NCBI GenBank assembly: GCA_035765195.1
Contig: DASTYC010000021.1
Coordinates: 62,001 to 126,000 of the forward strand
DNA: 64,000 nt
Direction: 5' to 3'
DNA from: CALAED01 sp035765195
Lineage (GTDB): Bacteria; Actinomycetota; Actinomycetes; Streptosporangiales; Streptosporangiaceae
This document shows positions 52,064-62,474 of the stretch, in pieces; within the stretch, counting starts at the first letter, position 1, and every line of letters begins with the position of its first letter. A program made the position numbers and the translations under genes. The notes under the pieces were generated by a model that saw only the letters and a list, made by a program, of their open reading frames with translations, made no database searches and was not told the DNA's origin.

Positions 52064-53080
52064 GTGCCGCCGCTTGATGGGGCGTGGGGGATCATTCCCT
52101 TTCAAGAGAGGGGAACGCCGGAGCAGTACTGCACGCCCGGTGAGCCCAGCGTCGCCTGCCGCATCGCGTGGGACATCAGTCACAACCCGAACTTCACCCG
52201 CTTCTTCCGGGCGTGGCTCGACCAGCCGATCACCAAGATGGTGTGGGTGATCGTCGCCGTCGTCGTGGCGCTGGTCCTCAGGCGCATAGCACACCGGATG
52301 ATCGACAAGGTCACCCTGCGCATGGCCGAGGGCACGATGCCGGAGCGGCTGCGCGAGCGCACCCGTACGATCTTCGACGGCAGCCCCGTCATGCTGAACG
52401 AGCGCCGCAAACAGCGGGCCGAGACGATGGGGTCGGTGCTGCGCAGCATCGCCTCGATCGTGATCTTCGGCACCGCGCTGTTCACGATCCTGGGTGAGCT
52501 CGGTCTCGACCTCGCTCCGTTCCTCGCCAGCGCCAGCATCATCGGGGTGGCCGTCGGCTTCGGCGCGCAGAACATCGTCAAGGACTTCCTCGCCGGCATC
52601 TTCATGCTGCTCGAGGATCAGTACGGCGTCGGCGACGTCGTCGACATCGGCCCGGCCACCGGCACCGTCGAGGCGGTGACGCTGCGTACGACCCGGCTGC
52701 GTGATGTCAACGGCATCGTCTGGTACATGCGCAACGGGGAGATCTCGCGGGTCGGCAACCAGTCGCAGAACTGGGCCCGGGCCGTCCTCGACGTCCCGGT
52801 GTCCTACGACGAGGACGTCGACAAGGTCCGCGAGTTGCTCAAGCACGCGTCGAGCGCGATGGCCGCCGAACCGCCGTGGGACGAGATCGTCCTCGCCGAG
52901 CCCGACGTATGGGGTGTGACGGCGCTTTCGGGCGAGGCGGTGGTCGTCCGGATCGTCGTCAAGACCGCGCCGGGCAGGCAGGGCGATGTCTCCCGCGAAC
53001 TGCGCGAACGGGTCAAGAAGGAGTTCGACAAGGCGGGCGTCGTGGTCGCGACGTTCAAGGAGGACACCTCCGCGGCGTAA
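52064..53080 (+). CDS. Small-conductance mechanosensitive channel (MscS family)
   Basis: A 338-residue protein. MVWVIVAVVVALVLRRIA near residue 62, SIASIVIFGTALFTILGEL near 132 and the pore-lining APFLASASIIGVAVGFGAQNIVKDFLAGIFML near 150-180 are MscS TM1-3. The beta domain follows (YGVGDVVDIGPATGTVEAVTLRTTRLRDVNG). It should open on membrane tension and release solutes in hypo-osmotic shock. GTG 52064 was chosen because GGGAGG lies upstream, and this start gives VPPLDGAWG. ATG 51929 or a further extension is possible but poorly conserved in composition. Confidence 0.9.
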   Translation: MPPLDGAWGIIPFQERGTPEQYCTPGEPSVACRIAWDISHNPNFTRFFRAWLDQPITKMVWVIVAVVVALVLRRIAHRMIDKVTLRMAEGTMPERLRERTRTIFDGSPVMLNERRKQRAETMGSVLRSIASIVIFGTALFTILGELGLDLAPFLASASIIGVAVGFGAQNIVKDFLAGIFMLLEDQYGVGDVVDIGPATGTVEAVTLRTTRLRDVNGIVWYMRNGEISRVGNQSQNWARAVLDVPVSYDEDVDKVRELLKHASSAMAAEPPWDEIVLAEPDVWGVTALSGEAVVVRIVVKTAPGRQGDVSRELRERVKKEFDKAGVVVATFKEDTSAA

Positions 53081-53171
53081 CGCCGCGGCGCCGCCGCCCC
53101 GGTCCGTCTCGCCCGCGAGTAGATCGAGATTGGATCTGGCGGGGGCGCCGCTCGCATAGGGTGGGGGCGTC

Positions 53172-53597
53172 ATGGCTACTGAGGTGTCCTTCTTCGAGGC
53201 GGTCGGCGGCGAGGAGACGTTCCGGCGGCTGGTCCACCGCTTCTACCAGGGTGTCGCCGACGATCCGCTGCTCCGCCCGCTCTACCCGGAGGCCGATCTC
53301 GGCCCCGCGGAGGAGCGGCTGACGCTGTTCCTGATGCAGTACTGGGGCGGGCCGACCACCTACAGCGAACGACGCGGCCACCCCCGGCTGCGCATGCGGC
53401 ACGTGCCGTTCGCCATCGGCATGGCCGAGCGCGACGCCTGGCTCCGGCACATGCGCGACGCCATGGACGAGCTCGCCCTTCCTCGGGAGCACGACGAGAC
53501 GCTGTGGCGCTATCTGACGATGGCGGCCACCAGCATGGTCAACGCGGACACCTCCGGGCTGCCGAGCGGCAGCGGAGAGCGCCGCGAATCCTCTTGA
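53172..53597 (+). CDS. glbO: Group II truncated hemoglobin
   Basis: This 141-residue globin has FFEAVGGEETFRRLVHRFYQGVADDPLLRPLYPE, LMQYWGGPTTYSERRGHPRLRMRHVPFAI (with the proximal His in MRHVPF) and HDETLWRYLTMAATSMVN. This is the GlbO pattern, with Trp and Tyr at the distal site. In mycobacteria the protein binds oxygen and is linked to respiration and peroxide chemistry. It lies about 90 bases after mscS and may be co-transcribed. One base separates its stop from the convergent MFS gene. Confidence 0.93.
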   Translation: MATEVSFFEAVGGEETFRRLVHRFYQGVADDPLLRPLYPEADLGPAEERLTLFLMQYWGGPTTYSERRGHPRLRMRHVPFAIGMAERDAWLRHMRDAMDELALPREHDETLWRYLTMAATSMVNADTSGLPSGSGERRESS

Positions 53598-53598
53598 C

Positions 53599-54771
53599 TC
53601 AGCCGGTTTCGGCGGCGACGGGGATCAACGCGGCCGCGACGAGCGGGAAGGCGATGACCGCGGCGAACGCGGCCGGGTAGCCGGCGCCGCCGACCAACTG
53701 CGCGAGCACGGGCGGCGTGGCGACGGCGAGCAGGTTCTGCCCGGTGTTCTGCACGCCCAGCGCGCGGCCGGCCCACGACCGGCCCGCGTACTCGGCGACG
53801 GCGGTGTACGCCAACCCGTTGGTGCTCACGGTGACGACGCCGGCGATCAGCAGCACCGCGACGGCCGCGCCGGACTCGGCGTACGCCCCGATCGCCAGGG
53901 CGAGCATCACGGCGCCGATCAGCCCGGCCAGCAGCCGCATCGGCCGCAGCCGGCTGGCGACGCGGTCGGACCACACGCCGGCACCGAGCCGGGCCAGCGC
54001 CCCGCCGACCTGGACGACGGCGAGCAGGCGGCCGGCCGTCGCGGCCGCCCAGCCGTGCGCGTCGACCAGGTAGACGAGGGCGAACGTCGCCACCGCGAAC
54101 TGCGGGACGACGAGCAGCGCGCTGGCGGCGTGGATCCGGTAGAGGACGGGCGTACGGTACGGCGCCCCGGTCCGCGCTCCCGCATGCGCCGCGTGCGCGG
54201 GGTCGCGGACGAACAGCACCACCAACACCGCCATCAGCAGGCAGCCCGCCGCCAGCGCCACCAGCGGCGGACCCGGCCCTCCCGTGGACAGGGGCGGCAG
54301 CACGAGCGCCGCCACGGCGACCCCGAGCGGCTGCGCGGTCTGCCGGGCGCCCATCGCCAGGCCGCGCTCGTGGGCGGCGAACCAGCCGAGGATCAACCGC
54401 CCGCTGGCCGCGTGCACCGACCCCCCGCCGGCCCCGGCGACGGCGAGCCATCCGCCGAGCGCGACCGTGCCGTGGGCGCCCGCCGCGCCGAGCAACGCCG
54501 CCCCGGCCACGCTCAGGCCGGCGGACAGCACCAGCCGCTCGCCCCAGCGGTCGGCCGCCGCGCCCCAGGCGATGAGCGTGCAGAGCAATCCCGCCATCGG
54601 ACAGGCGACGATCACAGCGGCCCGTTCCAGCGAGACTCCCTCCGCCCGCAGCGCCGGAATGAGGTACGGCATGCCGAACTGAAAGGCGCACCCCGCGGTC
54701 ATCGCGCCGGACCCGATCGCCAGCGCCACCCACCGGCGCTGATCGCCTCGCACGCTCACGCCGTTGATCAT
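53599..54771 (-). CDS. MFS transporter
   Basis: This 390-residue permease has about twelve helices. AIGSGAMTAGCAFQFGMPYLIPALRAEGVSLERAAVIVACPMAGLLCTLIAWGAAADRWGERLV opens it with the A-motif-like DRWGER. RLILGWFAAHERGLAMGARQTAQPLGVAVAALV matches drug/sugar-proton antiporters or the YNFM-like group, but the substrate is not readable. ATG 54771 begins MINGVSV. The AT-rich gap upstream contains an inverted repeat. It is convergent with glbO. Confidence 0.88.
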   Translation of the reverse strand: MINGVSVRGDQRRWVALAIGSGAMTAGCAFQFGMPYLIPALRAEGVSLERAAVIVACPMAGLLCTLIAWGAAADRWGERLVLSAGLSVAGAALLGAAGAHGTVALGGWLAVAGAGGGSVHAASGRLILGWFAAHERGLAMGARQTAQPLGVAVAALVLPPLSTGGPGPPLVALAAGCLLMAVLVVLFVRDPAHAAHAGARTGAPYRTPVLYRIHAASALLVVPQFAVATFALVYLVDAHGWAAATAGRLLAVVQVGGALARLGAGVWSDRVASRLRPMRLLAGLIGAVMLALAIGAYAESGAAVAVLLIAGVVTVSTNGLAYTAVAEYAGRSWAGRALGVQNTGQNLLAVATPPVLAQLVGGAGYPAAFAAVIAFPLVAAALIPVAAETG

Positions 54772-54786
54772 ATTTTGATATTAGAT

Positions 54787-54801
54787 GTCCACATTATGGA
54801 C
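54787..54801. promoter_or_regulatory. Small inverted repeat upstream of the MFS gene
   Basis: GTCCACATTATGGAC has five-base arms GTCCA and TGGAC around five bases. It sits 16 bases upstream of the MFS ATG in the most AT-rich stretch nearby, so it is a plausible repressor site. No adjacent regulator gene identifies it. Confidence 0.4.
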
Positions 54802-54863
54802 GGATCAAAGCGCAGCCCGCGGACCGGGACTCGCCGCCGGGGCGGAGTCGGGGGCGGGGCGGA

Positions 54864-56525
<1,662 letters not shown>

Positions 56526-56573
56526 GCCCTCAAGCCTAGGGCAGTATCCGGTGACCTCGTGCCGCCCTCCTGG

Positions 56574-57848
56574 TCAGCCTCGCTTGGCGGCGGGAAGGCA
56601 GACGCGGTCGCGGCCGGACTCCTTGGCCCGATAGAGCGCGAGGTCGGCGGCGGCGAGCAGCTCGACCAGGTCATCGCCATGGGAGCTGAGCAACGCCACC
56701 CCGATCGAGACGGTGACCACGACCGAACCGTCCTCGGTGGGCACCGCCAGGCGTCTGATCCGGCCGCGCAGCCGCTCGGCGACCCGGCACGCCTCTACGG
56801 TGTCGGCGCCCGGCACCAGCACGACGAACTCCTCGCCGCCGAACCGGCCCACGACGTCGTAGTCGCGCAGCTGGTTGCACAGCGTCGTGGCGACGCCGAC
56901 GAGCACCTGGTCACCGACGAGATGACCGTAGGTGTCGTTGACGCGCTTGAAGTGATCAAGGTCGACGAGCAGCAGCGCGAGGGGGTCGCCGTTGCGCCGG
57001 GCCCGCGACAGCTCGGTGTCGGCCTCGCGCTGCCAGGCGGCGGCGTTGAGCAGGCCGGTCTTGGCGTCCGTGCGGGCGGCGGCCTGCAGCTGCTGGTGCA
57101 GCAGGCTGCGCTGGAGCAGCACCACCGGGGGCAGCGCGAGGAGGAGCAGGCCGAGCGACAGCGCGCAGGCGATCGTGACGAGGATCCCCGCGCACAGCTC
57201 GACCACGTCGAGCAGCAAGTTCTCCTTGGTCCAGAAGACCTCGCGCCAGCCTTCCTCCGGAGCGTAGCCATGAGCGGCGATCGCCACCAAGGTGGTGTTG
57301 ACCACGGCGAACAGCGCCGCGCACGCCACGGCGAGGGCGATGGTGGCGCCGGAACCCGTCAGCCAGGTGACGTGGCCGGTGAGCGGCCCCGGCACGTACA
57401 CGTGGAAGGCATAGGAGGCGCAGGCGCCGGCCAGTCCGAGCGCCGAGGTCACCAGCAGCCGCCGGTACAGCAGCGTCCGCCGCACCCGGACCTGGAGCAG
57501 GGCCTGCAACGGAATCGGCATGAGCAAGGCGTAGGCGGGTGGCAGCAGCAGGGCGACCGGCAGCCACCACGCGGACAGCAGGTCGCGGGCCACGCCGGCG
57601 GGCATGCCCAGCCGCCGGGACGCCTCGATGCAGACCGCGCCGCTGGCCACGAGGGCGCAGAAGGTCAGCAGCTCGGACGGGCGGGCGGGGGTGGTGATCA
57701 TCGCGCCGGCGGTCAGCCCGAGGTGGAGGGAGACGACGACGGTAACGTAGCCGATAAGGAGACGCCGGGACGGCAAGGCCGTCCGCCGGTAGGACGTGCG
57801 CGCCAGGCCACCGCCGCCCTCGGTGGCCGAATGGTGCACGGTCGTCAT
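56574..57848 (-). CDS. GGDEF diguanylate cyclase with membrane sensor
   Basis: A 424-residue protein. Residues 30-240 form about seven membrane helices (LIGYVTVVVSLHLGLTAGAMI, LLTFCALVASGAVCIEA, ALLLPPAYALLMPIPLQALL and others). The rest is a GGDEF domain with RTDAKTGLLNAAAW, LVDLDHFKRVNDTYGHLVGD and RFGGEEF. The inhibitory I-site RDYD lies five residues before GGEEF, so product feedback is likely. It should make cyclic di-GMP, which through BldD controls development in actinomycetes. ATG 57848 has GGGGAAAG; an upstream ATG adds nine residues. Confidence 0.92.
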   Translation of the reverse strand: MTTVHHSATEGGGGLARTSYRRTALPSRRLLIGYVTVVVSLHLGLTAGAMITTPARPSELLTFCALVASGAVCIEASRRLGMPAGVARDLLSAWWLPVALLLPPAYALLMPIPLQALLQVRVRRTLLYRRLLVTSALGLAGACASYAFHVYVPGPLTGHVTWLTGSGATIALAVACAALFAVVNTTLVAIAAHGYAPEEGWREVFWTKENLLLDVVELCAGILVTIACALSLGLLLLALPPVVLLQRSLLHQQLQAAARTDAKTGLLNAAAWQREADTELSRARRNGDPLALLLVDLDHFKRVNDTYGHLVGDQVLVGVATTLCNQLRDYDVVGRFGGEEFVVLVPGADTVEACRVAERLRGRIRRLAVPTEDGSVVVTVSIGVALLSSHGDDLVELLAAADLALYRAKESGRDRVCLPAAKRG

Positions 57849-58074
57849 GCTTTCCCCCTTGTCCGGGAGGCCCACGGTCGGCGGCGCCGACCTTCCGCGC
57901 AGAGCATCACGTTGTGTAACACGATAGTTGCAAATCGTGCCAGCGGGGGTTGAAAAACGGTAGCTTCGGTACGACGGAGATGAGCAGTGTGGTCACAGTG
58001 ATCAATGTGATCTCAGTGCCGATCAAGGGGGGCCGTTGAGTCCCACGGCCCACAGCACCACCAAGAGGGGGATC

Positions 58075-58101
58075 ATGATGCGCGGCGTTTCCTGGATCTA
58101 G
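58075..58101 (+). CDS. Tiny ORF (8 aa) with ribosome site, possible leader peptide
   Basis: ATGATG opens a frame reading MMRGVSWI then TAG. AGAGGGGG lies six bases before the second ATG, which is well placed. A hairpin of type GGAGG/CCTCC and a stronger one at 58127-58160 follow. There is no downstream gene in this direction, so attenuation is not obvious. Translation is unproven; size is below any usual gene cut-off. Confidence 0.2.
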   Translation: MMRGVSWI

Positions 58102-58126
58102 GAGGGCGCGCCTCCCCGGACGCCGG

Positions 58127-58160
58127 CCGGGGGCGCCACCACATGCGGCGACGCCCCCGG
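58127..58160 (-). terminator. Hairpin terminator after ssb
   Basis: CCGGGGGCG (58127-58135) and CGCCCCCGG (58152-58160) pair perfectly with a 16-base loop, about 60 bases after the leftward ssb stop. It probably ends the ssb transcript, although no T-run follows. Confidence 0.6.
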
Positions 58161-58217
58161 TCTCGGCATCAAAATCCCGAGAACCAGTCGAGCACCCAGC
58201 CCGAGCGAGCCCTGCCG

Positions 58218-58793
58218 TCAGGCGGCCTTGGTGTCGACGTCGTAGGGCCCGGGCTCGTCCCCCTCCTCGTCGGAGCCGGCGGCGCCGCCCTCCGGGTAGG
58301 CGACGTCGATGCCTCCGGCTTCGGGCGCTTCGGGTGCTTCGGCCGGGTCTGGCCCGGTCGGCGCCGAATCGAGCCAGATGTCGTTGAGCTCCTCGGCCTC
58401 CCGACGGTCTTCGAGGCTGGCCACGCCACCCCGCCGCATCCGCCGGAACTGGGCGCTGCCGCGGGTCAGGTCGTGCCCGATCGTGGTCGCGTCGACGACG
58501 GCGGAGAAGCGGATCTGCTCGTCTTTGAGGTACTCGCGGATGCTGAGCCGCCCGCTGACGATGACCGGATCACCGCGCTTCATGTCCGAGGCATTGACGT
58601 TCTCCGCGAGGCCACGCCAGCAGTTGACCGTCAGAAAGGTCGACTCCATGTCGTGCCATTGCCCGCTCTCCCGGTCGAAGCGGCGCGGCGTGCAGCCCAC
58701 CCGTAACGACATGAGCGGGGTGCCGGTCGAGGTGGCGACATAGCGAGGGTCGGCGGCGAGCCAGCCGATCACGGTGATCTGCGCTTCGTTCAT
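58218..58793 (-). CDS. ssb: Single-stranded DNA-binding protein
   Basis: This 191-residue protein has the OB-fold of SSB: MNEAQITVIGWLAADPRYVATSTGTPLMSLRVGCTP, FDRESGQWHDMESTFLTVNCWRGLAENV and GDPVIVSGRLSIREY. It coats single-stranded DNA in replication, recombination and repair. A flexible acidic tail from about residue 130 ends YDVDTKAA, without the usual DDDIPF tip that recruits partners, so this may be the second SSB of the cell. ATG 58793 is preceded by a strong AGGAGG. The larger frame upstream belongs to an adjacent shadow. It follows the first dynamin gene, with stop to start spacing of about 130 bases. Confidence 0.92.
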   Translation of the reverse strand: MNEAQITVIGWLAADPRYVATSTGTPLMSLRVGCTPRRFDRESGQWHDMESTFLTVNCWRGLAENVNASDMKRGDPVIVSGRLSIREYLKDEQIRFSAVVDATTIGHDLTRGSAQFRRMRRGGVASLEDRREAEELNDIWLDSAPTGPDPAEAPEAPEAGGIDVAYPEGGAAGSDEEGDEPGPYDVDTKAA

Positions 58794-58924
58794 GGATCCT
58801 CCTGTCGTGCGGATGCGCGGGGCATGCCGTGCGACACCACGGTGACGGCTCGTCACCCATGGTGAGAAGGCCCTCGAAAGGCTGTGGACAACCGCGCGCG
58901 GGCGCCGCGACAGGTGGGGCGTGG

Positions 58925-60613
58925 CTACACGCCGCGGGCGGTGTCGGCCTCGGTGCGGAACAGCGAGACGACGCTGAGCTCTTCGGCGACCGGGTCGAGC
59001 ACCATCTGGCGCGCCACCAGCGTGATGCGATCGCGCATGTGCTGCTCGACGCGCTCGCCGTGCTTGGCCGCCGACAGTGCCGCCACGTTGCGGCACATCG
59101 AGGCGGTGAGGTAGCCGATGCCCAGCGGGCACAGCACCACCAGCGCGACATACGGCAACAGCCCGGCGTCGCTGATCAGCGGTGTGGGTTCGCTGCCGAG
59201 GCCGAACACTCCGTAGACGATGAGCAGAAAGGTCCAGCCGAGCCCCAGCACCGACAAGAACACCAGGAAGTACTGCCAGGTCTTGGTCAGCCACCACCAC
59301 CGCGGCACCTGGTTGAACGCGGGCAGGCTGTCCTTGAGCGCCTGGCCGAGCGCGTCCGGCAGATCCTCGGCGTGCGAGCGGGCGGCCAGCCGCACGGACC
59401 GCTGCCATGCCTCCGGCAGATCGGCCGTCACGCCGTCGGTGACGCCCTGCAGGGCATTGTCCACATCGCCCTGCTGTGCCCCGATCGGCCCGGTAAAGGC
59501 GCCGCGCAGTTCCTCTCGCAGCGCCGTCAGCCGCATCTTGCGCAGCGGGTCGCGGCGAAACCGGGCCACGGCCCGGCTGATCGGCCAGCCCATGTAGTCG
59601 ACGGCGCGCAGCTCGTACGCGCTCTCCATCGCCTCGGCCACCGCCGGCACGCCCGCCGCCTCGGTGAGCTCGCCGAACAGCGTGGCGGCGCGCCGCTCGT
59701 CGACCATCGCCGGGACGGTGCCCATCGCGCAGTAGTCGGTGAACCGGGCCGCGAGCTTGTCCACGTCGGCCGTGATGCGCTCGGTGCGGGCCCGCCGGGC
59801 CGCCACCGTGTCGACGAGAACCTGCCGGAATTCGTCGATGCCCGCGCCGGTGACGGCCGACGTGGTCAGGATCGTCGGGTCGTGCAGGCCCTCGGCCTCG
59901 AGCAGCCGGCGCAGGTCGGCCACGCAGTCCTCGATCTCCTCCGGCTGGAGCAGATCGACCTGGTTGAGCACGATGAGCGTGACCGACGCGTGCTGGGCGT
60001 ACGGCACGATGTAGTTGCGATGCAGCGCGGCGTCGGCGTACTTCTGCGGGTCGAGCACCCACACGAGCAGGTCCGCGACGGCGACGAACCGATCGGCCTC
60101 CTCGCGGTTCACGGTCTGGATCGAGTCGTGGTCGGGCAGGTCGAGCAGCACCAGGCCCTGCAGCGAGGAGCCGCCGCTCGCGGCGCCGTCTGACCCGTCG
60201 GCGGACGCCCGGTCGAGCGCGCTGGCCCGGGCGTATCGATACCGTTTGTCGACGTTGAGCCAGTCGAGCAGCGGTCCGGCCCCCTCGAGCCCCCACACGC
60301 ACGCGTGCGCGGCCGAGGTCGTCGGCCGCCGGACGGCGACGGGCGACAGTTCGAGCCCGCAGACGGCGTTGAACAGCGACGACTTGCCGCTGCCCGTGCC
60401 CCCGGCCAGCGCCACCACCGAATGGTCGGCCGACAGCACCAGCCGCTGCCCGGCCCGGTTGAGCAGCACGCCGGTGTCGTCGAGCAGCTCCTCGTCGATC
60501 CGGCCGCGGCCCAGCTCGACGAGCGATTCGAGGGCGGACAGCCGGCTCGGCAGCCCGGGGGCGACGCCGAACGCGGTGGCCTGCCGGCCGACCTGCGAGG
60601 TCGCCATGGTCAT
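58925..60613 (-). CDS. Dynamin-like GTPase with two C-terminal TM segments
   Basis: A 562-residue protein. The GTPase core has GGTGSGKSSLFN near residue 73 (G1), DLPDHDS (G3) and NQVD (G4). A long helical middle leads to two hydrophobic spans (YFLVFLSVLGLGWTFLLIVYGVFGL and LLPYVALVVLCPLGIGYLTA) near residues 455-505. This is the bacterial dynamin-like/YfjP layout. In Streptomyces an adjacent dynamin pair (DynA/DynB) helps sporulation-specific cell division; a similar role is inferred. ATG 60613 has AGGAGG upstream. The second GTPase gene lies about 130 bases upstream. Confidence 0.85.
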   Translation of the reverse strand: MTMATSQVGRQATAFGVAPGLPSRLSALESLVELGRGRIDEELLDDTGVLLNRAGQRLVLSADHSVVALAGGTGSGKSSLFNAVCGLELSPVAVRRPTTSAAHACVWGLEGAGPLLDWLNVDKRYRYARASALDRASADGSDGAASGGSSLQGLVLLDLPDHDSIQTVNREEADRFVAVADLLVWVLDPQKYADAALHRNYIVPYAQHASVTLIVLNQVDLLQPEEIEDCVADLRRLLEAEGLHDPTILTTSAVTGAGIDEFRQVLVDTVAARRARTERITADVDKLAARFTDYCAMGTVPAMVDERRAATLFGELTEAAGVPAVAEAMESAYELRAVDYMGWPISRAVARFRRDPLRKMRLTALREELRGAFTGPIGAQQGDVDNALQGVTDGVTADLPEAWQRSVRLAARSHAEDLPDALGQALKDSLPAFNQVPRWWWLTKTWQYFLVFLSVLGLGWTFLLIVYGVFGLGSEPTPLISDAGLLPYVALVVLCPLGIGYLTASMCRNVAALSAAKHGERVEQHMRDRITLVARQMVLDPVAEELSVVSLFRTEADTARGV

Positions 60614-60746
60614 TGGCAGCACACCTCCTGGCCTGTGGATCCCACAGCCATCGAACCCGTGGTCGCACTTCCACGCCCCAACCCGTTGGAACGGTCTCGC
60701 ATCGCGCCGCACGCGGTGCGTTCGGGACGCCCTGGGCGCTCGAACG

Positions 60747-62474
60747 TCATCGCGCGACCTCGAGGTTGTACGTCGCCTGGTAGAGCTGGACGGCGGTGTT
60801 CTCGTCGGGCACGCCGGCGGAGTCGAGCGCCTGCCCGAACCGAATGGCCTCCTCGTCGAACAGCATCCCGGCCCTGCTGCGCAGGTCGGCCCGCGCCTTG
60901 GCGCTCATGCCGCGCAGCGACTCGGCGCCGAACAGGGCCTTGAGCAGCCGCTGCGGCACCGCGCTCGTGCCCTCCTCCACGGCCACGTCGCTCGTGCCAT
61001 AGCCGAGCAGGCCGACCATCAGCACCAGCGAGAGCGCCTCGTCGTCGAAGGAGACGAGCTTCGCCACCGTACGTTTGGTGACGCCTTCGGTGCGGATCAG
61101 CTCGAGCACATAGTCCTGCCAGGCGCTGACCGCCCGGGTGACCCGCCGCGGCATCTCCGCGGACGCGTGCCGCAGCGCGTCGGCCTTGCCCGCCAGCAGC
61201 TCCTCCCCCGCCGGGTTGGCCCGCCACCGGCTGATGACGTCCTCGGCGGCGTGTTCGGCGGCCGCGACGATCACCGACTCCAGCCCCGCGCGCAGCGCGC
61301 TCTTGAGCGAGCGCACCCGCGCGGGCGTGCGCCGCCGCCGGTTGGCGCGCCGGTCGGCCCGGCCGCGCCGCACATGCAGCGCGCGGACCAGATCTCCGGT
61401 GCCGGCGAAGTCCTGCCATCGCGCCAGCACCTCGCCGCGCAGCAGCGAGCCGTTGCGGGTGGCCTCGTCGAGCTCGGCGAGGGCGGTGGCGTACGCGGCC
61501 TGGACCTCGGTGCTGAGCAGCGTGCGCGCCTCCACCTGGGCCTCGACCTGCTTGGCGAGTTCGGGCACACGGGTGCGGAAGCTGTCGAGCACGCCGCCGA
61601 GGGTCGTCCGGATCACCTCGGTGCGCTGCTCGTCGTCCTCGGCGATGCCGATCAGCCACGACCGGATCTCCTCCGAGGCCTCCTCCGGCAGCCTGCTTTC
61701 TTCGATCTTGGTCTCGGGGATGGTGAACTGGCGGGCGTCGCCGACACCGTGCTCTTCGAGCAGGTCGGCGAAGTGCTCGGCGATCTCCGAGCCCGCGCCC
61801 TGCGGCACCCGGGACAGCACGACCCCGATCGAGGCGCCGTGTTCGCGGGCGCGCTGCAGCATCTGCCAGACCTGCGCGTCGGCGTAACGCGCGGCCGTCG
61901 TGACGCACAGCCACAGGTCGGCGGCGTCCATCAGCTTGGCGGCGAACTCGTAATGATCTTCGAAGACCGAGTCGAAGTCGGGACTGTCCAGTAGCGCCAG
62001 GCCCGCCGGCAGCACGTCGCTGGTGATGATCACCAGCTGGTCGCCGGCGATCGCGTCGGGCGCCGGGCCCTCGACCCTGCCCATGTCGGGCAGGATGTTG
62101 GCTCCCATGAACCAGTCGGCGTGGTCGGGGTGGCAGACGAGGATCGGGCTGCTCGTGGTGGGCCGGAGCACTCCCGTCGCACTCACCCTGGCGCCCACCA
62201 CGCTGTTGACCAGGGTCGACTTGCCGGCGCCCGTCGAACCGCCGAGGACGACGAGCAGCGGCGCGCCATCGCCGCGGATCCGGGGCAGGACGTAGTCGTC
62301 GAGCTGATTGCGGATCTCCAGCTGGGCGCCCTTGGCGGCATCGACCCCCGGCGCCTGCAGGACAAAGCGGAACGCCTCCACCTGATCGCGCAGCTCGATC
62401 AGGACACGTTCGAGGTCGGCGCCGCCCGCCTGCTGCTCGGCCCTGGCCACGCCCTGATCCGTAGGGGGAGTCAC
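60747..62474 (-). CDS. Dynamin-like GTPase without TM segments
   Basis: This 575-residue GTPase has LVVLGGSTGAGKSTLVNSVVGARVS near residue 75 (G1), LALLDSPDFDSVFEDHYEFAAKLMDAADLWL (G3 region) and VVLSRVPQGAG (in place of a typical NKxD). Long amphipathic helices with Arg/Lys-rich RADRRANRRRRTPARVRSL near residue 385 may contact the membrane. It is the partner of the next gene. The start overlaps the cobA stop by four bases, so translation is coupled. No membrane span is clear in this subunit. Confidence 0.85.
   Translation of the reverse strand: MTPPTDQGVARAEQQAGGADLERVLIELRDQVEAFRFVLQAPGVDAAKGAQLEIRNQLDDYVLPRIRGDGAPLLVVLGGSTGAGKSTLVNSVVGARVSATGVLRPTTSSPILVCHPDHADWFMGANILPDMGRVEGPAPDAIAGDQLVIITSDVLPAGLALLDSPDFDSVFEDHYEFAAKLMDAADLWLCVTTAARYADAQVWQMLQRAREHGASIGVVLSRVPQGAGSEIAEHFADLLEEHGVGDARQFTIPETKIEESRLPEEASEEIRSWLIGIAEDDEQRTEVIRTTLGGVLDSFRTRVPELAKQVEAQVEARTLLSTEVQAAYATALAELDEATRNGSLLRGEVLARWQDFAGTGDLVRALHVRRGRADRRANRRRRTPARVRSLKSALRAGLESVIVAAAEHAAEDVISRWRANPAGEELLAGKADALRHASAEMPRRVTRAVSAWQDYVLELIRTEGVTKRTVAKLVSFDDEALSLVLMVGLLGYGTSDVAVEEGTSAVPQRLLKALFGAESLRGMSAKARADLRSRAGMLFDEEAIRFGQALDSAGVPDENTAVQLYQATYNLEVAR

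Larger units (their letters stand above)
57849..58217. other. Intergenic region with a tiny open frame and hairpins
   Basis: The 369 bases hold the promoter of the GGDEF gene on the left. On the right are a nine-codon rightward frame at 58075-58101 and GC-rich hairpins near the ssb stop. GTGATC occurs twice near 58000 (GTGATCAATGTGATC). No RNA gene recognised. Confidence 0.4.
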
